Source: Pseudodesulfovibrio sp. 5S69
GTDB taxonomy: Bacteria > Desulfobacterota > Desulfovibrionia > Desulfovibrionales > Desulfovibrionaceae
DNA: 64,000 nucleotides
Direction of reading: 5' to 3'
Assembly: GCF_037094465.1 (NCBI RefSeq)
Contig: NZ_CP146609.1
Coordinates: 3,219,501-3,283,500, forward strand
Both the position numbers and the translations under genes were made by a program. Numbering within the stretch: the first letter of the stretch is position 1; every line of letters starts with the position of its first letter. Positions 1-6,710 of the stretch are shown in pieces. A model generated the notes under the pieces. It was not told where the DNA came from, did not search any database, and was given only the letters and a program-made list of their open reading frames with translations.

Positions 1-671
1 GCGCCGATGACCGTGGCCAGGATGACCGACCACTGAGCCGCCCCGGCTTCATTCAGGACAAGGGCGAGCAGACCGCTGAACCCGGCCACCAGTATGTGCA
101 GGCCGTTCTTCATCTGCATGACCAGCAGGGCGATGAACATGGCGGGCAGGGCGTAGTCTATGCCCAGCGGCTCCACGCTCGGGATGGACGCCCCGGCGAA
201 ATAACCGGCGAACGAGGCCAGCACCCAGGATATCTGGGCCAGCCCGTTGATGCCGAAGCAGGTGGTCTTGTTCAGGTCGCCGCGAGCGAAGCGTACCGAG
301 TGCACGGCGAACGACTCGTCGGTGACCTCGTAGGCGAACAGGGCCAGTTCCCACTTGTTCCAACTCTTGAGGTTCGGAGCCAGCGACGCGCTCATGAGCA
401 GGTGCCGCAGATTGACCACGAAGGTGGTGGCGATGATCGACACCGGGTTCAGGCCTGCCGCGAACATGGCCACGGCGATGAGCTGGGCGGACCCGGCGTA
501 GACCAGGACCGACATGAGCACGGTGTTGAGCAGGGACAGCCCGGCCTGCTGGGCCAGGACCCCGTAGGCCGCGCCCACGGGCAGGTAGCCCATGACGATG
601 GGCGCCACCTGCCGGGCGGCGGACATCATAGGCGAGCCGGTCTGTTCCCCGGCAAGGGCTTCGGTGGTCAT
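1..671 (-). CDS. azlC: AzlC family branched-chain amino acid permease, large subunit (3' end cut by window edge)
   Basis: The reading frame is open from ATG 671 to the left window edge, so the C-terminus is missing. The translation is strongly hydrophobic and carries AzlC-type features: PVGAAYGVLAQQAG near residue 33, YAGSAQLIAVAM near 61, and NLRHLLMSASL near 88. In the characterised family AzlC pairs with the small protein AzlD to export branched-chain amino acids or analogues across the inner membrane; azlD would lie beyond the edge. The start is supported by GGAGAG about 8 nt upstream. It is divergent from the MocR-type regulator at 811, which is a natural candidate to control it. The family call is from motif recognition; the substrate is not shown by the sequence. 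Confidence 0.8.
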   Translation of the reverse strand, partial: MTTEALAGEQTGSPMMSAARQVAPIVMGYLPVGAAYGVLAQQAGLSLLNTVLMSVLVYAGSAQLIAVAMFAAGLNPVSIIATTFVVNLRHLLMSASLAPNLKSWNKWELALFAYEVTDESFAVHSVRFARGDLNKTTCFGINGLAQISWVLASFAGYFAGASIPSVEPLGIDYALPAMFIALLVMQMKNGLHILVAGFSGLLALVLNEAGAAQWSVILATVIG

Positions 672-750
672 GAAGAGCTTCTCTCCGATCGTTTTTCGGG
701 CCATGGCCCGGTTAATCTGCGGTATCCGCGTCTTGCAGTAAAGCCGAATT

Positions 751-767
751 TCTGTAATCGGTACAGA
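751..767. promoter_or_regulatory. Candidate MocR operator, inverted repeat between azlC and the regulator gene
   Basis: TCTGTA and TACAGA form a perfect 6-bp inverted repeat with a 5-nt spacer, 43 bp before the regulator start. MocR/PdxR regulators commonly bind repeats in the divergent promoter region beside their own gene. The assignment is by position only. Confidence 0.35.
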
Positions 768-810
768 TACAGTTCAAACAAAAATCATACGAAACAGATT
801 CAGGTGAACC

Positions 811-2235
811 ATGGAGACATACCGCTACCGGACTGTGGAGAAGAACGTCATGTCCATGATCGACGCGGGCGCGCTCGGGCTGGGCGACAAGCTGCCCTCC
901 CTACGCTCCCTGAGCGCCAGGCTCGGGGTATCCGTGTCCACGGTCAATCAGGCATACCTGGAGCTGGAGCGTAAGGGTATCATCGAAGCCCGAGCCCGGT
1001 CCGGTTTCTTCGTACGGCACAGATCCAAGCGGTTGCCGCGCACCGAAACCGCACCCACGCCCATGGCCCAGCCCCGGCCGGTGACCCGCATCGGGCTGAT
1101 ACAGAGCGTGCTCGAATCCGTGGGCGCTGCCGACCGCGTGGCCCTCGACGTCATCGCGCCCGGCCCCCAGCGCATGCCGCTGAGGGAGTTGGGGCGCATA
1201 ACGGCGGCCATGGTCCGGGCCGAGCCCGAGCGGGCCATGGGCTACGCGCCCATCCCCGGCGACCCGATGCTCATCCACCAGATCGCCTACCGGTCGATGG
1301 AATTCGGCATCCCGGCCGGGCCCGACGACCCGCTGATCACCTCCGGGTGCATGGAGGCCCTGTACCTCTCCCTGCGTTCCATCTGCCGCCGCGGCGACAC
1401 CGTGCTCATCCAGTCGCCCACTTACTACTGCTTCCTGCAACTGCTCGAAACCCTGGGGCTGCGCGCCATCGAGGTGCCGTCCGACCCGGAACACGGGGTG
1501 TCGCCCCGGGAACTGGCCCGCGCGCTCAAGACCTTCGACATCGCGGCCTGTGTGCTCGCGCCCAACTTCAACAACCCGGATTCCAGCCTGACCCCGGACG
1601 AGGCCAAGCGGGAGATCGTCTCCATGCTGGCCGGGCGCGACATCCCTCTGGTGGAGGACGACGTATACTCGGACCTGCACTTCGGGCCCAAGCGGCCCGG
1701 CACCTTCAAGCAGTTCGACGAGAAGGGCCTGGTCCTGCTCTGCTCGTCCTTTTCCAAGACCATCGCGCCCGGCTTCCGGGTGGGCTGGATGCTGCCGGGC
1801 CGATACCGGCAGAAGGCCCTGGAGATCAAGGCCACCACCAACGTGTCCAGCTCGGCCCCGGCCCAGATGGCCATCGCCGAATACCTCCGCCAGGGCCGCA
1901 TGGAGCGCCACCTCAAGAAGCTGCGCACGGACCTGGAACGGCAGATGGACACCATGCAGCTCCACCTGGGCCGCCACTTCCCGGCCGGGACCAGGGTGAC
2001 CCACCCGGTGGGCGGCGCGGTTCTCTGGCTGGAGCTGCCCAAATCCGTGGACTCGGTGGAGCTCTTCTTCCAGGCCCGGGCCGAGGGCGTGGGCATCGCG
2101 CCCGGGGCCATCTTCTCCACCCAGGACAAGTTCGCCAACTACATCCGGCTGAGCTGCGGCTACCCGTGGACCGACGAAGTGGAACAGGGCGTACGGACCC
2201 TGGGCAGGCTGGCCGGGTCCATGTGCCGCCCCTGA
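811..2235 (+). CDS. MocR family regulator (GntR winged helix fused to a class I aminotransferase domain)
   Basis: This 474-residue protein has the two-part MocR layout. Residues about 1-75 form a GntR-type winged helix (KLPSLRSLSARLGVS, then NQAYLELERKGIIEARARSG). Residues about 95-465 form a PLP-dependent aminotransferase fold. The likely Schiff-base lysine is Lys316 in SSFSKTIAPG; NFNNPDSS and the later arginine-containing RVGWM are also family-like. MocR proteins usually use the bound PLP adduct as a sensor and act as DNA-binding regulators rather than enzymes. An AGGTGAACC stretch before the ATG supports the start. Divergent orientation suggests control of azlC. A true aminotransferase role cannot be excluded from sequence alone. 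Confidence 0.88.
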   Translation: METYRYRTVEKNVMSMIDAGALGLGDKLPSLRSLSARLGVSVSTVNQAYLELERKGIIEARARSGFFVRHRSKRLPRTETAPTPMAQPRPVTRIGLIQSVLESVGAADRVALDVIAPGPQRMPLRELGRITAAMVRAEPERAMGYAPIPGDPMLIHQIAYRSMEFGIPAGPDDPLITSGCMEALYLSLRSICRRGDTVLIQSPTYYCFLQLLETLGLRAIEVPSDPEHGVSPRELARALKTFDIAACVLAPNFNNPDSSLTPDEAKREIVSMLAGRDIPLVEDDVYSDLHFGPKRPGTFKQFDEKGLVLLCSSFSKTIAPGFRVGWMLPGRYRQKALEIKATTNVSSSAPAQMAIAEYLRQGRMERHLKKLRTDLERQMDTMQLHLGRHFPAGTRVTHPVGGAVLWLELPKSVDSVELFFQARAEGVGIAPGAIFSTQDKFANYIRLSCGYPWTDEVEQGVRTLGRLAGSMCRP

Positions 2236-2316
2236 TCGGGGCCATCGCCATTTCCGACTTTACCCGGCACGCGCCCACGGGTATCTTCGCGCTCCCCATA
2301 CCGGAGTAAGAACGAC

Positions 2317-3240
2317 ATGCGCCACATCGACCCGAAACAGAAATCCTACGGCTTTGCCGCCGCCCTGGCCGCCTTCTTCGGCTGGGGGCTCCTGCCCGTG
2401 TACTGGAAGTCCCTGATCACCGTGAACCCCTTCGAGATTCTCTGCCACAGGGTGGTCTGGTCGCTGATCTTCCTCGCCATGCTCCTGACCCTGCGCCGGG
2501 GATGGAAAGAGGCCCTCCTCCCGCTCCGGTCGCCGCGCGACCTGCTCATCCTGACCGGCAGTTCGCTGATGATCGGGTTCAACTGGCTGCTGTACATCTG
2601 GGCCGTGAACACCGGCCACGTCCTGGACACGAGCCTGGGCTACTACATCAATCCCCTGGTCAATGTGCTGCTCGGTTTCGTCTTCTTCCGCGAGCGCCTG
2701 CGGCCTCTGCAGATGGTCGCCATCGGCCTGGCCGCCCTGGGCGTGGTCAACTCCTTGATCGCCCACGGCCAGCTCCCCTGGATATCCCTGGCCCTGGCCG
2801 TGAGTTTCGGCCTGTACGGGCTGCTGCGCAAGATCGCCTCGGTGGAATCCCTGCCCGGCCTGTTCCTTGAAACCATGGTCCTCGGCCCCTTTGCCCTGGC
2901 CTACATCCTCTGGCTCCAGGCCCACGGGGCGTCCGCCCTGTTCCACCAGGGACTGCGCGTGGACGCGCTGCTCATGGGCGCGGGCGTGGTCACGGCCATG
3001 CCGCTCGTCGGCTTCGCGTTCGGCGCCCGGCGGCTGCAACTGACCACCGTGGGGCTGCTCCAGTATCTGGCTCCGTCCCTCGCCTTTCTGCTCGGCGTGT
3101 TCGTCTACGAGGAACCGTTCAACGCACGCAGCCTGCTGACCTTTGCCCTGATCTGGTCCGGCCTGGCCGTGTACACCGCCGAGTCCGTCATGGCCATTCG
3201 CGGCCAACGACGCCTGACAGGCCCCAAGTCGGCCGCCTAG
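2317..3240 (+). CDS. rarD: RarD-type EamA family transporter
   Basis: The 307-residue protein is an inner-membrane drug/metabolite transporter with about ten hydrophobic segments. The N-terminal region GFAAALAAFFGWGLLPVYWK and the following EILCHRVVWSL match the RarD subgroup. Other RarD-like stretches are LDTSLGYYINPLVNVLLG and a C-terminal LQYLAPSLAFLLGVFVYEEP. Length is normal for the family. The natural substrate of RarD is unclear; the name comes from a drug-sensitivity phenotype in other bacteria. It follows the MocR gene by about 80 bp on the same strand and could be its co-transcribed neighbour. No terminator separates it clearly from the next gene, but the palindrome at 3280 suggests a new promoter. 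Confidence 0.85.
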   Translation: MRHIDPKQKSYGFAAALAAFFGWGLLPVYWKSLITVNPFEILCHRVVWSLIFLAMLLTLRRGWKEALLPLRSPRDLLILTGSSLMIGFNWLLYIWAVNTGHVLDTSLGYYINPLVNVLLGFVFFRERLRPLQMVAIGLAALGVVNSLIAHGQLPWISLALAVSFGLYGLLRKIASVESLPGLFLETMVLGPFALAYILWLQAHGASALFHQGLRVDALLMGAGVVTAMPLVGFAFGARRLQLTTVGLLQYLAPSLAFLLGVFVYEEPFNARSLLTFALIWSGLAVYTAESVMAIRGQRRLTGPKSAA

Positions 3241-3279
3241 TCCGCGCGCGCCGCCGTTGACAACAAGGCACATATCGTA

Positions 3280-3297
3280 TATCGTCGATTGACGATA
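3280..3297. promoter_or_regulatory. Candidate ArsR operator upstream of the arsR-hgcA-hgcB operon
   Basis: TATCGTC, a 4-nt spacer, then GACGATA make a perfect 7-bp inverted repeat ending 19 bp before the arsR ATG. A partial extra copy (ATATCG at 3272-3277) sits just upstream. Autoregulatory ArsR repressors typically bind such a dyad over their own promoter, so this is the likely control site for mercury-methylation gene expression. The role is inferred from position and symmetry. Confidence 0.6.
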
Positions 3298-3316
3298 AAA
3301 CAACCCCGGAGAGAGC

Positions 3317-3634
3317 ATGTTCTTTAACCCGCCTCTACACAGCGACGACGAGGCATTTCTGGCCAACGTCTGTAAAGGTCTGGCTCACCCCGCCCGCATC
3401 CGCATCCTCAGGCAGCTACTGACCGAACACAGCTGTACCTGCGGGCACCTGGTCGAGGGGCTGCCCCTGGCCCAGTCCACGGTCAGCCAGCACCTCAAGA
3501 TCCTTAAGGAATCCGGACTGGTGCGCGGCGAGGTGGAAGGCCCCCGGACCTGCTACTGCGTAGACCGCGAGACCGTGAGCCGATTCGGTCCGCTCATCCG
3601 GGCGCTCCTGGCGATCACCCCGGAGGCGGCATGA
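3317..3634 (+). CDS. ArsR family metal(loid)-responsive repressor, first gene of the hgcAB operon
   Basis: The 105-residue protein is a single winged helix-turn-helix domain of the ArsR/SmtB family: a GLAHPARIRILRQLL helix, then the recognition helix LAQSTVSQHLKILKESGLV. Two cysteine pairs stand out. Cys40 and Cys42 (SCTCGHL) lie where ArsR proteins hold the alpha-3 CxC metal site. Cys79 and Cys81 (CYC) lie in the wing strand. This suggests derepression on binding As(III) or another thiophilic metal; which one cannot be read from the sequence. GGAGAG precedes the ATG. Its TGA overlaps ATG 3631 of the extended hgcA (ATGA), so the two genes appear translationally coupled. ArsR-like genes beside hgcAB have been noted in other methylators. 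Confidence 0.9.
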   Translation: MFFNPPLHSDDEAFLANVCKGLAHPARIRILRQLLTEHSCTCGHLVEGLPLAQSTVSQHLKILKESGLVRGEVEGPRTCYCVDRETVSRFGPLIRALLAITPEAA

Positions 3635-4839
3635 CCCCCCGTGTTCCCAAGCCCGCCGAAGCATCCGCCCTCGACCCCCTGGGGCTGATGGCGCCCCTCG
3701 ACGCCATCCCGCCCACCGCCTGCGCGCCCGACTCGCCCCAGAACGACGCCCCTTGTTGAGGCCCCAGGCCCGACCCCCGTGCCGGGGTCTTCGAAAAACC
3801 GGGATACGCCGTCGAGCCGTTCGTGGACGGGTTCGTGGACACGCCCGCCGGGCCGGTCCCGCGCGTGCGCACCCGCATGCTCCCGTCCGACCGGCTGGGC
3901 ACGGCCCTGACCAGGCTGGGGGCGATCCGCAGCCGTTACAAGGTAGTGCCCGGCCTGTACTGCGTGGGAGACCCCACCCCGGATTCGCCGGTCCTGGTCA
4001 CGGCCAACTACAAGCTGACCTTCGACGCGGTGCGCCGCGAGCTGGCGGGCATCGACGCCTGGCTGTTGGTCGCGGACACGCGCGGCATCAACGTGTGGTG
4101 CGCGGCGGGCAAGGGGTTGTTCGCCACCGACGAGATCGCCTTCAGCGTGAATCGGGCAAAGCTCCACCAGGTGGTCTCCCACCGCGAACTGGTCCTGCCT
4201 CAACTCGGGGCAACGGGCGTGTCCGCGCGCGAGGTCCGGAAGGGATGCGGCTTCAAGGTGGCGTGGGGGCCGGTGCGGGCCGAGGATTTGCCCGAATTTC
4301 TCGCTGACGGGAACCGGGCGGACCGGGACATGCGCATGGTCGCCTTCCCTCTGAAGGAACGGGCCGTGCTCATCCCGGTGGAGCTGTTCCTGCTCTGGAA
4401 ACTCCTGGCCTGGACCCTGCCCGCGCTCTTCCTGCTCTCGGGCATCGGCCCGGACTTCTTCTCGCTGTCCGGACTCTGGCACCGGGGGCTCAACGCCGTG
4501 GCGGCCACCCTGTTCGGCGTCCTGGCGGGCTGCGTTGCGGTGCCCCTGCTGCTCGACCGGCTGCCGTGGCGCGCGTTCTGGCCCAAGGGCGCGCTCACCG
4601 GCGCCGCAGCCGGACTGCTCGCCGCTGCCCTGCTGCCCCTGCGCGGATGGCTCGAACCGGCCGCCGTCCTCCTGTGGACCGCGACCGTATCGTCCTACCT
4701 GGCCATGAACTTCACCGGTTCCACCCCCTACACCTCGCCCTCGGGCGTGGAAAAGGAGATGCGCCGGGGCATACCGCTCCAGGCGCTGGCCGGGCTCGCG
4801 GCCCTGATCCTGTGGCTAACTGCGCCGTTTCTCAAGTAA
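3631..4839 (+). CDS. hgcA: Mercury methylation corrinoid protein HgcA, proposed selenoprotein with in-frame UGA (conventional start GTG 3823)
   Basis: HgcA is the membrane corrinoid protein that passes a methyl group to Hg(II). From GTG 3823 the product has 338 residues. The cap-helix motif NVWCAAGK puts the cobalt-ligating cysteine at residue 93, the number I recall for strain ND132. About five membrane helices follow from residue 170, as in the family. I place the start at ATG 3631: GGAGG lies 4 nt upstream, ATGA overlaps the arsR stop, and no start codon or ribosome binding site lies near 3823. The frame is the same and is interrupted only by UGA at codon 43, after Cys42. Residues 59-83, spanning the GTG, read continuously into FVDGFVDTPAGPVP, which I recall as conserved in HgcA. 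Full length would be 402 residues with the cap Cys at 157. Identity is very secure; the extension with Sec is an inference. Confidence 0.88.
3757..3759 (+). other. In-frame UGA, proposed selenocysteine codon 43 of hgcA
   Basis: TGA directly follows a TGT codon, which would give a Cys-Sec pair. It lies in the frame shared by ATG 3631 and GTG 3823. The 21 codons between the UGA and the GTG end in G or C 17 times out of 21, the same bias as the surrounding coding sequence. Ordinary termination, giving a 42-residue peptide, is the alternative reading. Confidence 0.6.
3760..3789 (+). promoter_or_regulatory. SECIS-like hairpin downstream of the hgcA UGA
   Basis: GACCCC (3772-3777) pairs with GGGGTC (3784-3789) around the 6-nt loop CGTGCC. 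The loop begins 18 nt after the UGA, has G as its second base, and contains a GU step. These fit the usual description of bacterial SECIS elements: apical loop about 16-37 nt after UGA, with G among its first two loop bases. No experimental support is available here. Confidence 0.5.
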
Positions 4840-4850
4840 AGGAGGCCGTG

Positions 4851-5138
4851 ATGAAAAATTTCCGCTACCTGGAAGGCGTGGCCACCCTGGCCCTGAATAC
4901 GGACACCTGCATAGGCTGCGGCTCATGTGTGGAGGTCTGCCCCCACCGCATTCTCGAAATGCGCGGGAAAAAGGCCGCGATCCTCGACCCGGACGCCTGC
5001 ATGGAATGCGGGGCCTGCGCGACCAACTGCCCGGTCCGGGCGGTCACGGTCACGCCCGGCGTGGGCTGCGCCTCCTACCTCATCTCGGCCTGGCTGCACC
5101 GGCTGACCGGGCGCAAGACCGACTCCGCCTGCTGCTAG
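4851..5138 (+). CDS. hgcB: Mercury methylation ferredoxin HgcB
   Basis: HgcB is the 95-residue ferredoxin partner of HgcA, thought to reduce its corrinoid and to handle Hg. Two complete 4Fe-4S motifs are visible: Cys20, 23, 26, 30 (CIGCGSCVEVCP) and Cys50, 53, 56, 60 (CMECGACATNCP). Beyond them are the conserved Cys73 (GVGCASY) and the C-terminal pair Cys94-Cys95, the residues reported as important in ND132. GGAGG lies just upstream of ATG 4851, 11 bp after the hgcA stop, so the two genes are one transcript. The stop overlaps by 3 bp the end of the convergent hydrolase gene, leaving no room for a separate terminator. Confidence 0.96.
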   Translation: MKNFRYLEGVATLALNTDTCIGCGSCVEVCPHRILEMRGKKAAILDPDACMECGACATNCPVRAVTVTPGVGCASYLISAWLHRLTGRKTDSACC

Positions 5139-5689
5139 AGCCCGAACCGGGACGGCAATTCATCCACGGTCATGACCGGGGCATAGGCCGCTTGCAGGGC
5201 GGCGAGGAACGCACCGTGCACCTGCGCCGCCGGGATGGTTCGGCCGCTGAACTCCAGGTCGCGGGTGGCCGACGCATCGGACAGAACCGCGCATTCGAAG
5301 CCGAGGTCCACGGCCGCGCGCACCCCGGCGTCCAGACACATGTGGGTCATCATCCCGGCCACGGCCAGTCGGGTCACGCCCGCCGCGCGCAGCAGTTCGA
5401 GCAGGTCCGTCTCCCGGAAGCTGTTGGGGTAGTGCTTGGTCACCACCAGCTCGCCGTCCCCGGGCAAAACCGAAGCGTGGATGTCCGCGCCCGGCGTGCC
5501 GGGCAGGAAAAAGGTCGCGCCCTCGTTGAGCGCTTCGTGGCGCACGTGGAACACGGGCAGTCCGCGCTCGCGGAACAGTTCAAGCGCCCGCGCCGCGCGG
5601 GCCGAGGCCTGAGGGGAACCGACGAGCTCCATGCGCCCGCCGGGAAAATAATCGTTTTGCAGATCGATGAGCAAAAGGGCCGTTTGCAT
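5135..5689 (-). CDS. Cysteine hydrolase of the isochorismatase family
   Basis: The 184-residue protein has the isochorismatase/nicotinamidase-like fold. Asp9 (LLLIDLQNDYF), Lys85 (VVTKHYPN) and Cys118 (MMTHMCLDAG) form the expected catalytic triad. A cis-peptide-type VAGMMTHMC stretch before the nucleophile is also typical. I chose ATG 5689 over an upstream in-frame ATG because GGAGG lies 5 nt before it and the family begins with this strand. Members hydrolyse small amides or vinyl ethers; no specificity motif identifies the substrate here. It converges on hgcB and is probably unrelated to it. Confidence 0.85.
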   Translation of the reverse strand: MQTALLLIDLQNDYFPGGRMELVGSPQASARAARALELFRERGLPVFHVRHEALNEGATFFLPGTPGADIHASVLPGDGELVVTKHYPNSFRETDLLELLRAAGVTRLAVAGMMTHMCLDAGVRAAVDLGFECAVLSDASATRDLEFSGRTIPAAQVHGAFLAALQAAYAPVMTVDELPSRFGL

Positions 5690-5767
5690 GGGCACCTCCG
5701 TTTTGGGCCACAATAGCCGCCCGCCCCGGACACGGTCCAATCGATTTCCCCGATACAGACATCAACA

Positions 5768-5847
5768 TATCCAATATTCATCACCTGAATGCTTGCTACA
5801 AAGCCCACACTGGGTTATGTATTGGATAATCAAACTATTAACCAATA
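5768..5847. promoter_or_regulatory. AT-rich intergenic region with inverted TATCCAATA half-sites
   Basis: TATCCAATA (5768-5776) has its exact reverse complement TATTGGATA at 5820-5828, and a shorter CCAATA at 5842-5847. The interval between the divergent hydrolase and DsrE-like genes is much more AT-rich than its surroundings, as expected of a promoter region. It looks like a multi-site operator; the regulator is unknown. Confidence 0.4.
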
Positions 5848-5871
5848 CGTATAGCACCGTTCACAAGCCCC

Positions 5872-6234
5872 ATGACAAACGACACACCAGCCCCCAAACC
5901 CGACGCCCTGTGCGTCGTCTGGAGTTCCCCCGACCCCGAAGTGGCCGACAACCTGGTCTTCATGTACGCGCAGAACGCCCTGAACAGGAGCTGGTGGAAA
6001 CAGGTCCGGCTGATCATCTGGGGCCCTTCGGCTTCGCTCGCGGCCCGCGACGAACGCGTCCGGGACCGGCTCCGGGAGATGATGGCCGACGGCGTGGAGG
6101 TCTGGGCCTGCCGGGCCTGCGCCGAAAACTACGGGGTGGTCGAGCCGCTCGAGACCTTGGGTGCGAACGTGCTCTATGTTGGTGAGCCCTTTACCGAAAT
6201 GCTGAAAAACGGGTGGACGCAGTTGACATTTTGA
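5872..6234 (+). CDS. DsrE-like family protein
   Basis: The 120-residue protein resembles small DsrE/DsrF-like proteins: an N-terminal beta strand (ALCVVWSSPDPEVADNLVFM), a middle strand (VRLIIWGPSASL), then VWACRACAENYGV containing two cysteines, and a final strand (GANVLYVGEPFTEML). In the family the conserved cysteine after the third strand can carry sulfur; here Cys80 or Cys83 would be the candidate. There is no obvious ribosome binding site before the ATG, so the exact start is uncertain. It lies 56 bp ahead of a response regulator gene on the same strand and may share its transcript. The family call is moderate. Confidence 0.55.
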   Translation: MTNDTPAPKPDALCVVWSSPDPEVADNLVFMYAQNALNRSWWKQVRLIIWGPSASLAARDERVRDRLREMMADGVEVWACRACAENYGVVEPLETLGANVLYVGEPFTEMLKNGWTQLTF

Positions 6235-6290
6235 CCAGGCCCGCCCACACAAGACGGTAACCGGAGAAAAGAGAGACGAGAGTGACAAAT

Positions 6291-6710
6291 ATGCAGCCCA
6301 CAAGGGACCACGGACAGATCAAGCCCGTGCACATCCTTATCGCCGAGGACTCGGAGAGCAACCAGATGCTCCTCTCCCTGTACTTCACCGATTCCGGCTA
6401 TACCCTGGATTTCGCCGGGAACGGCCGCGAGGCCGTGACCCGCTTCAAGACCGGCTCCTACGGACTGGTACTCATGGACATCTTCATGCCGGTCATGGAC
6501 GGACTCGACGCCACACGTGAAATCCGCAACTTCGAAAAGGAGCGCGGGATGCGTCCCGTGCCCATCGTGGCCGTGTCCGCCAACGCCTTTGCCGAGGACA
6601 GGAGACGCTCCCTGAAGGCCGGCTGCTCGGACTTCATGGCCAAACCGATCCGCAAGGCCCCGCTGCTCAAATTCATCGCCCGCACCCTGGAGGGGACAAC
6701 CAGGCCATGA
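6291..6710 (+). CDS. Single-domain response regulator (CheY-like receiver)
   Basis: One receiver domain fills this protein of about 139 residues. The acidic pocket is in LIAEDSESN, the phosphoacceptor Asp is in LVLMDIFMPVMDG (residue 63 from ATG 6291), the switch Ser/Thr region is VAVSANAF, and the conserved Lys is in DFMAKPIRKAP. There is no output domain, so it probably works in a phosphorelay with the hybrid kinase that follows. The stop overlaps the kinase start (ATGA at 6707), indicating translational coupling. GTG 6282 is an alternative start; ATG 6291 has GAGAG 8 nt upstream. Confidence 0.85.
   Translation: MQPTRDHGQIKPVHILIAEDSESNQMLLSLYFTDSGYTLDFAGNGREAVTRFKTGSYGLVLMDIFMPVMDGLDATREIRNFEKERGMRPVPIVAVSANAFAEDRRRSLKAGCSDFMAKPIRKAPLLKFIARTLEGTTRP

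Noticed and set aside
901..2004. Long minus-strand open frame opposite the MocR gene
   Set aside because: It is a shadow of GC-rich coding sequence, low in complexity, rich in Gly, His and Arg, and with no family motif.
3631..3759. A separate 42-residue peptide gene between arsR and hgcA
   Set aside because: The frame and codon bias continue past its UGA into HgcA, no start signal exists for HgcA near GTG 3823, and the peptide resembles no small protein I know. I kept it as the proposed N-terminus of HgcA, while listing the alternative.
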